Part shown: in pieces, positions 1 to 5,865 of the stretch
Position numbering within the stretch: the first letter of the stretch is position 1
Layout of the letters: each line of letters begins with the position of its first letter
Origin: Acidimicrobiia bacterium
GTDB taxonomy: Bacteria; Actinomycetota; Acidimicrobiia; Acidimicrobiales; Ilumatobacteraceae
NCBI GenBank assembly: GCA_013811855.1
Contig: JACCUL010000236.1
Location: 1 to 6,041 of the forward strand
Reading direction: 5' to 3'
DNA: 6,041 bases
The notes under the pieces: model-generated
Database searches by the model: none
Told to the model about the DNA's origin: nothing
The model's input: only the letters and a program-made list of their open reading frames with translations
Translations under genes and position numbers: made by a program

Positions 1-408
1 GGACTCGGTCCCGGTCGTCTCGGGTGCCTCCGTCGCCGCGGCCTCGCCGGCCGACGGTGACTCGCCCGGCTCGGTGGCCTCGACGGGGGCGTCGGCCGGT
101 GCCGCTTCGGGCTCCGCGTTCGCCTCGGCCCCCTGCTCGCCCGGTTCCTCCGCCCCGCCCGCGGGCTGCGCATCGCCGTCGCCCACCACGGCGATGACGG
201 TGCCGACGGCGATGGTGTCGCCCTCCTGGGCGCGGATCTCGGTCAACGTGCCGGCGACCGGCGACGGCACCTCCGTGTCGACCTTGTCCGTCGACACCTC
301 GAACAACGGCTCGTCGGCGGCGACCGAGTCACCGACCTGCTTGAACCATTGGGTGATCGTCCCTTCGGTGACGGTCTCACCGAGCTGGGGCAGGGTCACA
401 TCGGCCAT
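1..408 (-). CDS. sucB: Dihydrolipoamide acyltransferase (E2), N-terminal lipoyl domain, partial
   Basis: This is the N-terminal 136 residues of the E2 subunit of a 2-oxoacid dehydrogenase complex; the rest lies beyond the left edge. Residues 1-78 form a biotinyl/lipoyl domain. It opens MADVTLPQLGETVTEGTI and carries the lipoylation motif STDKVDTEVPSP, with K42 as the expected lipoyl-lysine. E2 passes acyl groups from E1 to CoA on this swinging arm, and E3 reoxidises it. From about residue 79 the sequence becomes an Ala/Glu/Pro-rich flexible linker, typical between lipoyl and later domains. The ATG start is supported by GAGGAG 7 nt upstream. The gene lies 23 nt downstream of lpdA (E3) on the same strand, so the two are probably one operon. 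The lipoyl domain resembles actinobacterial 2-oxoglutarate dehydrogenase E2 (SucB/DlaT type), but substrate class cannot be fixed without the catalytic domain. A pyruvate or branched-chain E2 remains possible. Confidence 0.9.
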   Translation of the reverse strand, partial: MADVTLPQLGETVTEGTITQWFKQVGDSVAADEPLFEVSTDKVDTEVPSPVAGTLTEIRAQEGDTIAVGTVIAVVGDGDAQPAGGAEEPGEQGAEANAEPEAAPADAPVEATEPGESPSAGEAAATEAPETTGTES

Positions 409-415
409 GCGGTGT

Positions 416-421
416 CTCCTC
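416..421 (-). promoter_or_regulatory. Ribosome binding site of the E2 gene
   Basis: On the minus strand this reads GAGGAG, 7 nt before the ATG of the E2 gene. It is a strong Shine-Dalgarno match. It sits within the 23-nt spacer after the lpdA stop codon and supports re-initiation on a shared lpdA-sucB transcript. Confidence 0.75.
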
Positions 422-431
422 TTCGATCAAC

Positions 432-1841
432 TCAGCCGTTGAAGTTGCGGCCGGTCAGCGACAGCACGGTCTCGCCGAACAGCTCCGTCAAGCTCGGGTG
501 GGGTTGGATGAACTCGGCGATCTCGTCGACCGTGGCCTCCCAGTTGACGGCCAGGTACCCGCCGCTGAGCTGCTCGGTGACCCACGGCCCGACCATGTGC
601 ACGCCGAGCACGCGGCCCGGCCGGCCGTCGGGGCCCTTCTGGGCGATGATCTTGGCCAGCCCGTCGGTCTCGCCCAGGATCTGCGCTCGCGAGTTGAACT
701 TGAACGGGTGCTTCGCCACGACGACGTCGTAGCCGGCGGCCTTGGCCTGCTGCTCGTCGGGCCCGGCCCACGCCACCTCGGGGTGGCAGTAGATAGCCCA
801 CGGCACCCGGTCGTACATCACGGGCATCGCCGGCTCGCCGAGTGTCTGCTTGACGACGAGGATCGCCTCGGCGTAGCCGACGTGGGCCAGCTGCGGCGTG
901 TCGATCAGGTCGCCGATGGCGTAGACCCCGTCCTCGCCGGTGCGGCAGTGGTCGTCGACGACGACGAAGCCGCGTTGATCCACCTCGACGGCGGTGCCGT
1001 CGAGGCCGAGCTCGTCGGCGAACGGGCGGCGGCCGACTGACACGACGACGGCGTCGACCTCGAGGTGCTCGTCGTCGCCGAAATTGACGACGGTGCCGCC
1101 CCCGTCGGTCGGCGAGTGGCCGGTGACCCGTACGCCGGTGCGGATGTCGATCTGCTTCTTCTTGAAGCTGCGCACCACGACCTGGGCGACGTCGTCGTCG
1201 AGCCCGGGAAGGATCTTGGGCAGCCCTTCGAGGATGGTCACCCGGGCGCCGAGGTCGGCGAACGTCGACGCGAACTCGCAGCCGATCGCCCCGCCGCCGA
1301 TGACGGCGAGCCGCTCGGGCACGTGGTCGAGGTCGAGCACCTCGTCGCTGGTCAGGATCGGCCCGCCCCGCTCGAAATTGGGGATCAGCCGAGGCACCGA
1401 ACCGGAGGCGAGGATCACGCTGGTGCCGGTGATCTCGGCCGTCGAGCCGTCGTTGCCGGTGACGGTGACGGTCCTGCCGGCGCCCAGCCGCCCGACCCCG
1501 TTGTAGACCTGCACCTTGCGGCCCTTGCACATGGCGGCGATGCCGCCGACCAGGCCGGCGACGATCTTGCGCTTGCGCTCCTGGGTGACGGCGAAGTTGA
1601 CCGACGGCGGGCCGGCCTCGATGCCGAACTCGGCGGCGTGCTGGACGTGGCGGTGCACGGCCGCCGTCTCGAGGAACGCCTTGGCCGGGATGCAGCCCCG
1701 GTTCAGGCACGTGCCGCCGAGGGCGTCCATCTCGACCATGGCGACGCGCACGCCGGCCGAAGCGGCGTACAGCGCAGCGGCGTATCCACCCGGTCCGCCC
1801 CCGATCACCACCAGGTCGAACTGATCGGCCGTCGGGATCAC
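432..1841 (-). CDS. lpdA: Dihydrolipoyl dehydrogenase (E3)
   Basis: This FAD enzyme reoxidises dihydrolipoyl groups on E2 (or on the glycine cleavage H protein) and passes electrons to NAD+; it acts in the cytoplasm. With the chosen GTG start it has 469 residues, normal for the family. Visible motifs in order are the FAD-binding IGGGPGG (13-19), the redox disulfide GGTCLNRGCIP with C45 and C50, the second nucleotide-binding motif VIGGGAIGCE (180-189), the FAD motif YAIGD, and the C-terminal HPSLTE with the His448-Glu453 pair of the partner-subunit active site. All key residues are present. An upstream GTG at 1953-1955 would add 38 Pro/Arg-rich residues and overlap the preceding gene, so I prefer 1841. 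The exact start is uncertain because the start codon lies inside a Shine-Dalgarno-like stretch. The E2 gene follows directly, placing this E3 in a 2-oxoacid dehydrogenase operon. Confidence 0.93.
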   Translation of the reverse strand: MIPTADQFDLVVIGGGPGGYAAALYAASAGVRVAMVEMDALGGTCLNRGCIPAKAFLETAAVHRHVQHAAEFGIEAGPPSVNFAVTQERKRKIVAGLVGGIAAMCKGRKVQVYNGVGRLGAGRTVTVTGNDGSTAEITGTSVILASGSVPRLIPNFERGGPILTSDEVLDLDHVPERLAVIGGGAIGCEFASTFADLGARVTILEGLPKILPGLDDDVAQVVVRSFKKKQIDIRTGVRVTGHSPTDGGGTVVNFGDDEHLEVDAVVVSVGRRPFADELGLDGTAVEVDQRGFVVVDDHCRTGEDGVYAIGDLIDTPQLAHVGYAEAILVVKQTLGEPAMPVMYDRVPWAIYCHPEVAWAGPDEQQAKAAGYDVVVAKHPFKFNSRAQILGETDGLAKIIAQKGPDGRPGRVLGVHMVGPWVTEQLSGGYLAVNWEATVDEIAEFIQPHPSLTELFGETVLSLTGRNFNG

Positions 1842-1889
1842 CTCTCTCGGTCGGGACCGCGGGCGGCGGCCCTGGTTGGGGACTGGGTC

Positions 1890-1895
1890 ACCGTA
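1890..1895 (-). promoter_or_regulatory. Possible -10 element for lpdA
   Basis: On the minus strand this is TACGGT, a TANNNT hexamer in the 76-nt gap between the DUF4352-like gene and lpdA. Transcription from it would begin near 1882 and give a leader of about 40 nt to the lpdA GTG. No convincing -35 box is visible. The hexamer is short and could be chance, and lpdA could also be read from the upstream gene's promoter. Confidence 0.3.
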
Positions 1896-1917
1896 GCGCC
1901 CGGTCGGCGACGCGCGG

Positions 1918-2349
1918 TCAGGCGCCGGCGAGGTCCCAGCGGGCTCGTTCGTCACCCCGCCGGTACAGCAGAACCCGGCTGGAACCGGCGTCGGGCGGCA
2001 CCCGGAAAGCGATCGTGCAGCGCTGCCAGCGCTCGGTCACGACGGCGCACCGATCGGCCGCAGAGGGCGCCGTCGGGGCCACGGACGCACCGGGCACGAC
2101 CAGGCGGAACTCGTCGATGCCATCGGGGTCGTCGACGCCGCCGATCTCCACCCGCACGACCAGCTCGTCGTCGACGGCGGCGACGGACTCGACGGTGACG
2201 ACCACGTCACCCAACCGGACCGCCGTCCCGACGGCGACCGACGCCGGGGGCGCCTCGTGGCCGGCCAGGCGGATGAGCTGCACGACGCCGGCGGCGAGGA
2301 TGGCGACCCCGCAGGCGACGGCGAGGAGCAGCAGGGTGCGGGTGCGCAC
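1918..2349 (-). CDS. Small membrane-anchored DUF4352-like protein
   Basis: This 143-residue protein has an N-terminal hydrophobic segment (about residues 5-27) after a short Arg-containing head, so it is exported or held in the membrane with the rest outside. The remainder is a likely beta-sandwich: VRLGDVVVTVESV around residues 44-56, then strands DELVVRVEIGG and EFRLVVPG, ending with a VPP...VLLYRRGDERARWDL segment. This resembles the extracytoplasmic DUF4352 immunoglobulin-like fold found in many Gram-positive lipoproteins. The resemblance is by eye, and its function is unknown. Two cysteines about 11 residues apart (DRC...QRC) could form a disulfide. C13 lies within the hydrophobic core and does not make a good lipobox. 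The GTG start is preceded, 6 nt away, by TATCCT, which suggests a leaderless transcript. lpdA follows 76 nt downstream on the same strand. Confidence 0.75.
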   Translation of the reverse strand: MRTRTLLLLAVACGVAILAAGVVQLIRLAGHEAPPASVAVGTAVRLGDVVVTVESVAAVDDELVVRVEIGGVDDPDGIDEFRLVVPGASVAPTAPSAADRCAVVTERWQRCTIAFRVPPDAGSSRVLLYRRGDERARWDLAGA

Positions 2350-2355
2350 CGGCGC

Positions 2356-2361
2356 AGGATA
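2356..2361 (-). promoter_or_regulatory. -10-like element for a leaderless DUF4352-like gene
   Basis: On the minus strand this reads TATCCT and ends 6 nt before the GTG start of the gene at 2349. There is no Shine-Dalgarno sequence between them. A TANNNT hexamer at this distance would place the transcription start on or next to the start codon, as in leaderless actinobacterial mRNAs. It shares a 62-bp divergent region with the promoter of the thioredoxin-like gene. Confidence 0.45.
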
Positions 2362-2398
2362 CGAACGGCCCCGACCGCACGAGCCGCCACCCCGCCGG

Positions 2399-2404
2399 TA
2401 CCGT
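2399..2404 (+). promoter_or_regulatory. -10-like element for the leaderless selenoprotein gene
   Basis: TACCGT ends 7 nt before the GTG at 2412, and no ribosome binding site is visible. The same hexamer at the same spacing precedes the epimerase gene at 4960. This arrangement suggests leaderless transcription starting at or beside the start codon. No clear -35 box is seen. Confidence 0.45.
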
Positions 2405-2411
2405 TCCGTCC

Positions 2412-2975
2412 GTGATGCGCGTGCTGACGGTCGGGGTGATCGCCGCGCTGTCGCTGGCCGCCTGCGGCGGTGGGGCGAGCGGCCAGGACGCGACGAGTGG
2501 CACGACCGCGGCCACCGGGACCGTGCCGACGGCCACCGCGGCGACGACGTCGAGGACGGCCACCGGCGCCGTCACGGGACCGGCCGTCTTCGCCGCTCCC
2601 GCGGTCGGCGGGGGCACGATCGACACCGCTCGATACGCCGGTGCGCCGATCGCGTTCTGGTTCTGGGCGCCGTATTGAGTGACCTGCAACCGGGAAGCGC
2701 CCTCGGTCGAGGATGCAGCAGCACGGTGGGCCGGGAGAGCGCAGTTCGTCGGCGTGGCCTGGGCCGGCGACGACGCCGAGTTCGCCGAGTTCATCGACCG
2801 CCACGCGCTGACGTTCCCGCAGATCAGCGATCCCGCAGGTGAGATCTACGACCGCTTCGAGGTGCCCATCCAGCCGGCCCTCGCCGTCGTCGACGTCGAC
2901 GGCGAGGTCACGACGTTCTTCGGGGCGATCGACGGCGAGCAGATCGACGCGGCCCTGACCGCGGCGTCGGGCTGA
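2412..2975 (+). CDS. Thioredoxin-like lipoprotein, probable selenoprotein (UxxC), read through TGA at 2676-2678
   Basis: Read as one frame with the internal TGA as selenocysteine, this encodes 187 residues. Residues 1-17 are a signal peptide ending in the lipobox LAAC, with C18 as the lipidated cysteine. A Thr/Ala/Gly-rich linker follows to about 57, then a thioredoxin fold of the DsbE/MPT53/redoxin type. The active site reads FWFWAPY-U89-VT-C92-NREAP, where family members have WxWCxxC. The cis-proline loop VPIQPA (P155) and the VVDVDGEV strand follow in the expected order. The expected role is extracytoplasmic thiol-disulfide exchange or peroxide reduction, with selenocysteine as the attacking residue. 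Frame is kept across the TGA, and homology continues on both sides without gap. A hairpin 26 nt downstream could be the SECIS. ATG at 2415 is an alternative start. A nonsense mutation or single-base error (TGC to TGA) cannot be excluded from one sequence. Automatic annotation would split this gene at the TGA. Confidence 0.75.
2676..2678 (+). other. In-frame TGA, predicted selenocysteine codon (U89)
   Basis: This TGA occupies the position of the N-terminal, nucleophilic cysteine of a CxxC thioredoxin motif; codons on either side encode WAPY and VTC. It is one base away from TGC or TGT. All complete genes in the window end in TGA, so the codon is normally a stop here. Reading it as selenocysteine would need a local SECIS signal plus SelB, tRNA-Sec and selenophosphate elsewhere in the genome. 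Confidence 0.72.
2697..2716 (+). promoter_or_regulatory. Candidate bacterial SECIS hairpin
   Basis: The left arm GCGCCCTC (2697-2704) pairs with GAGGATGC (2709-2716) around a GGTC tetraloop (2705-2708). There are four apical pairs (CCTC/GAGG), one C-A mismatch, then G-U, C-G and G-C pairs below. The loop begins 26 nt after the TGA. From memory, bacterial SECIS elements lie within the coding sequence just after UGA and have a short apical stem with G near the start of the loop; a GGU-containing loop is also seen in E. coli fdhF. A competing lower stem CTGCA/TGCAG (2684-2688 with 2714-2718) could replace the basal pairs and leave the apical stem intact. The pairing was found by eye, with no energy calculation. 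Confidence 0.55.
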
Positions 2976-4826
2976 TCAGCCGTAGGCGCACTCCTGGAGA
3001 GCGGCGTTGTAGTCGGTGTCCTCGATGGCCGTGTACCAGTTGCGCCCGTCGAGGCATTCGAAGTCGGAGAGCTCGATGGGCAGCTCGTTCTCTTCGATCT
3101 CGCCGGTGGAAAGGAGCGCCTCGAAGCACGGCACCGCCGGCTCGACGAGGGCGATGAACTCGTCGTCCGGCAGCGAGAAGTACTCGCCACCCCAATACGC
3201 CTCGGCCAGACCGCATTCCGGGAAGCGCAAGAAGGCGGGCACCATGATCGGGTCCACATCGCCGGCGTCGATCAGGTCCTGGAAGCAGGCAGCCGCGGCG
3301 TCGGCCTCCCGCTCCGCGTAGCACGTCTCCCCGGCCGACGTCGGCACCGACCCGGGCAACGGCCCGCTCGGCACCGGCACCGACGACACCGTCGGGGGCG
3401 GCCCCGCGTCGCTGTCGTCGTCCGCTGACTCGTCGTCCAGGTCGGGGAGCTCGTCGAAGTCCGGGATGTCGACCGTGCTCCCGCCGAGGACGGCCTCGAA
3501 CACGTCGGCGAACGACTCCTGAAGGTTCTCGATCTCGTCGCGATCGAGGGCCCGCACGACCGACAGCATCGCCGCGGCCCCCGTCGCCATCGGGCTGACG
3601 TACCAGCCACCGTCGACCTCCTTGACGACGATGCCTGGGGCGTCGAAGTCGGAGAACGTCGCCTCGAGCTGGTCGAGGAAGTTCTGGACCGGCTGCGGAT
3701 CGTCGAAGATGTCCTCGAGCTCCGGCAGGTCGTCGACGAGCTCGCACGTGTTGACCGTCTGCTCGTCGCTGTCGATCAGTACGCAGCCGTCGGTCAGCTC
3801 GATCGTCGCCGACTCACCCTCCGCCGACGCCTCGACCGTGAACGCCGTCGGGAGGACTTGACGGGTGTCGCCGTCGCCGGTCACGTCGTACTCGATCCCG
3901 GTCACCTCGATGTCGACGTCGGCCTCGGCGACCGCCTCGTCGAGGTCCCGCTGGGCGTCATCGAGGAAGAGCGGCGCGTACCGCTGCAGGGCCTCGAACT
4001 CGTCGGGGTTGAGGCGGGCGACGACGCCCTCGAGGTTCAGCTCGATGACGGCCTGGATCATGCCGTCGACCGCTTCCTCGGGGCTCTCGGCGCCGATCGG
4101 TGCGACGCCCTCGGTCGGGATCTCCGACTCGGGCCGCGCCTGCTGGCGGGCCAGCTCGGCCACGGAGTAGAACGCGCTGACGTACCAACGCCCCTCCTCC
4201 CGCACGGCGACGAGCGGCAAGGCGACCTCCGTCGTCGGCGGCGCGTCGACGTCGAGCGCGGCCCGTTCGACCTCCGCGTTGTCGAGGATCAAGTCGCCGA
4301 TCGGAAGCGCCTCCCCGTCGACGGATGCCGTGCCTTCGAAGTTCACCCGGATGAGAGCGATGTCCTCGACGTTGGTCTCGTCGACGTCGACGGAGACGTC
4401 CTCGACGACGACGTCGAGCCCGCCGACCGACGACAGATCGGCGTCGTCGCTGAGCACCTCGATGCGGCGGAGCTCCGACACGAGCTCGCGGGCCGGGTCG
4501 CGCATCGTGTCCCGCTCTCCCGGCAACAGGACGTCGATCACGCCGAGCAGGTCCTCGTTCTCGAGCGCCGTCATCATGTCGAGCCCGGCCTCCTCGGGCG
4601 ACGAAGCGCCGCCCTCGGCGCGGTCGGACGTGAACCGGGTGATGGCGAAGATGCCGGCGGCGATCACGGCCACGGCCCCGACGGATGCGGCGATCACCTT
4701 GCCGCGCGAACGCGACGGGGCCGGCGTCGCCGGCTCCAGCGCCGCCGTGGCGTCGCCGGACGGGGGCGGGGGTGGGGTCGATCCCGGTTGGGGTTGGGGG
4801 GGACCCCAGGTGCCGCCATCGGTCAC
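2976..4826 (-). CDS. Single-pass membrane protein with duplicated extracytoplasmic domains and paired cysteine modules
   Basis: I do not recognise this 616-residue protein as a named family. It has a Pro/Gly-rich cytoplasmic head (1-42), one membrane helix (about 44-62) and a very acidic outer part. Two similar domains follow. One starts SPEEAGLDMM (76) and ends near RWYVSAF (213-219); the other starts SPEEAVDGM (248) and ends near GWYVSPM (407-413). This is an ancient duplication, perhaps of an NTF2-like or DUF4878-like fold. An Asp-rich, then Pro/Ser/Val-rich linker (about 452-497) leads to a C-terminal region with six cysteines (502, 514, 538, 567, 591, 613), itself a twofold repeat. C348 and C361 are the only other cysteines, and all eight are outside the membrane. 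The GTG start is chosen for its GAGGAG at 6 nt spacing and because the helix then lies near the N-terminus. The frame stays open upstream to 5303, but that part is antisense to the epimerase. Its stop directly abuts that of the convergent selenoprotein gene. Confidence 0.88.
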   Translation of the reverse strand: MTDGGTWGPPQPQPGSTPPPPPSGDATAALEPATPAPSRSRGKVIAASVGAVAVIAAGIFAITRFTSDRAEGGASSPEEAGLDMMTALENEDLLGVIDVLLPGERDTMRDPARELVSELRRIEVLSDDADLSSVGGLDVVVEDVSVDVDETNVEDIALIRVNFEGTASVDGEALPIGDLILDNAEVERAALDVDAPPTTEVALPLVAVREEGRWYVSAFYSVAELARQQARPESEIPTEGVAPIGAESPEEAVDGMIQAVIELNLEGVVARLNPDEFEALQRYAPLFLDDAQRDLDEAVAEADVDIEVTGIEYDVTGDGDTRQVLPTAFTVEASAEGESATIELTDGCVLIDSDEQTVNTCELVDDLPELEDIFDDPQPVQNFLDQLEATFSDFDAPGIVVKEVDGGWYVSPMATGAAAMLSVVRALDRDEIENLQESFADVFEAVLGGSTVDIPDFDELPDLDDESADDDSDAGPPPTVSSVPVPSGPLPGSVPTSAGETCYAEREADAAAACFQDLIDAGDVDPIMVPAFLRFPECGLAEAYWGGEYFSLPDDEFIALVEPAVPCFEALLSTGEIEENELPIELSDFECLDGRNWYTAIEDTDYNAALQECAYG

Positions 4827-4832
4827 GTTGCT

Positions 4833-4838
4833 CTCCTC
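4833..4838 (-). promoter_or_regulatory. Ribosome binding site deciding the start of the 616-residue protein
   Basis: On the minus strand this reads GAGGAG, 6 nt before the GTG at 4824-4826. It identifies this GTG as the start, although the frame stays open another 477 nt upstream. Confidence 0.75.
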
Positions 4839-4865
4839 GCAGTCACCTCGTTCACGAAGGGCCGC

Positions 4866-4871
4866 AGCGTA
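4866..4871 (-). promoter_or_regulatory. Possible -10 element for the 616-residue membrane protein
   Basis: On the minus strand this reads TACGCT. Transcription would begin near 4859 and give a leader of about 30 nt that includes the GAGGAG ribosome binding site. No -35 box is evident. It lies in the 133-bp divergent region shared with the epimerase gene. Confidence 0.3.
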
Positions 4872-4946
4872 CCGACGACCGTTCGGCCCGCCGGGGACGT
4901 CTCCCAGTGTCCTCGCGGGGAATCGGGTCGGTCCCGGTCCAGCACA

Positions 4947-4952
4947 TACCGT
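4947..4952 (+). promoter_or_regulatory. -10-like element for the leaderless epimerase gene
   Basis: TACCGT ends 7 nt before the GTG at 4960, with no Shine-Dalgarno sequence between. Hexamer and spacing are identical to those at 2399-2404 before the thioredoxin-like gene. This supports a leaderless start at 4960 rather than the nearby GTG at 4951 in the same frame. Confidence 0.45.
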
Positions 4953-4959
4953 GTGCGAC

Positions 4960-5865
4960 GTGCGTGTCGCCGTCTCCGGTTCCCATGGTTTGATCGGCTC
5001 GGCCCTCGTCGAGCGCCTCGTCGAGTCGGGGCACCAGCCGGTGCGGCTGTCACGCGGCGACGACGCCGCGCCCGACGACATCGGGTGGGACCCCGCCGCC
5101 GGTCGACTCGATCCGGCCGCGCTCGACGGGATCGACGCCGTCGTCAACCTGGCCGGCGCCGGCATCGGCGACCATCGCTGGACGGAGTCGTACAAGCGCA
5201 CGCTGCTCGAGAGCCGCACCCGGTCGACGAACCTCCTCGCCGAAGCGATCGCGGCGCGACCGAGCGGACCGCGCGTCTTCCTGTCCGGCTCGGCGATCGG
5301 CATCTACGGCGACCGGAGCGACGAGCGGCTCGACGAGTCGTCGAGCCTGGGCGACGACTTCCTGGCGTCCGTCGCCTGCGCCTGGGAGGCCAGCACGGCG
5401 ACGGCCGAGGCCGCCGGCGCCCGGGTCGTCCACCTCCGGACCGGGATCGTGCTCGCCGACCACGGCGGTGCGCTCAAGCGCATGCTGCCGCTGTTCAAGC
5501 TCGGCGTCGGCGGGCGGTTCGGCGACGGGCGGCAGTGGATGAGCTGGATCTCGCTCCCCGATGTCGTCGCCGCGCTCGTACACCTGCTGGACAGCGACGT
5601 CGCCGGACCGGTCAACCTCACGGCCCCCGAGCCCGTCACGAACCGGGACTTCGCGCGCACGCTCGGACACGTCCTGCGTCGGCCGTCGTTCGTGCCCGTG
5701 CCGCGGTTCGGGCCCAAGCTGCTGCTCGGCGGCGAGCTCGCCGACGCGCTGCTCTTCTCCAGCCAGCGGGTGGCGCCGGCCGCGCTCGTGACCGACGGTT
5801 TCGCCCACATCCATCCGCAGCTGGAGGCTGCGCTGCGGGCCGTGCTCCAGCGACCGACCACGTGA
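4960..5865 (+). CDS. TIGR01777 family NAD(P)-binding epimerase/dehydratase (YfcH-like)
   Basis: This 301-residue cytoplasmic protein belongs to the extended/atypical short-chain dehydrogenase superfamily. It opens VRVAVSGSHGLIGSALV, with the nucleotide-binding GxxGxxG at residues 7-13. It then has NLAGAGI (63-69), a conserved-looking W74, and SGSAIGIYG (109-117), the family's usual Ser/Tyr segment. After that come LRTGIVL and WMSWISLPDVV. The last 50 or so residues (VNLTAPEPVTNRDFARTLG through AALRAVL) match the DUF1731 C-terminal domain. Length is normal and no key motif is missing. The true substrate of this family is unknown. The GTG at 4960 gives the correct N-terminus, just before the first beta-strand. 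The open frame extends upstream to 4279, but that stretch lies over the divergent membrane protein gene and is not coding here. Its TGA overlaps the GTG of the next gene. Confidence 0.92.
   Translation: MRVAVSGSHGLIGSALVERLVESGHQPVRLSRGDDAAPDDIGWDPAAGRLDPAALDGIDAVVNLAGAGIGDHRWTESYKRTLLESRTRSTNLLAEAIAARPSGPRVFLSGSAIGIYGDRSDERLDESSSLGDDFLASVACAWEASTATAEAAGARVVHLRTGIVLADHGGALKRMLPLFKLGVGGRFGDGRQWMSWISLPDVVAALVHLLDSDVAGPVNLTAPEPVTNRDFARTLGHVLRRPSFVPVPRFGPKLLLGGELADALLFSSQRVAPAALVTDGFAHIHPQLEAALRAVLQRPTT

Noticed and set aside
1065..2198. Long plus-strand open frame opposite lpdA
   Set aside because: Low-complexity Arg/Ala/Asp-rich translation caused by GC bias, lying antisense to a clear lpdA with all family motifs.
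2679..2975. Independent 98-codon gene starting at the GTG after the TGA
   Set aside because: It has no ribosome binding site of its own. It begins in the middle of the thioredoxin active-site helix, lacking the first strands of the fold, and is in frame with the lipoprotein upstream. It is better read as the C-terminal part of a single selenoprotein.
2412..2975. Pseudogene through a nonsense mutation
   Set aside because: Not fully excluded, but there is no frameshift or decay on either side, the stop is exactly at the catalytic cysteine, and a SECIS-like hairpin follows. Recoding explains more.
4896..4914. GGAC...GTCC inverted repeat between the divergent genes
   Set aside because: Four-base arms in GC-rich DNA are expected by chance, and it does not overlap either -10 candidate.
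4279..4959. N-terminal extension of the epimerase
   Set aside because: The frame is open by GC bias only. The extension is Ser/Pro-rich, lies antisense to the membrane protein gene and has no counterpart in the TIGR01777 family.
4827..5303. N-terminal extension of the 616-residue membrane protein
   Set aside because: It lies antisense to the epimerase. A strong GAGGAG site and GTG at 4826 give a sensible membrane topology.
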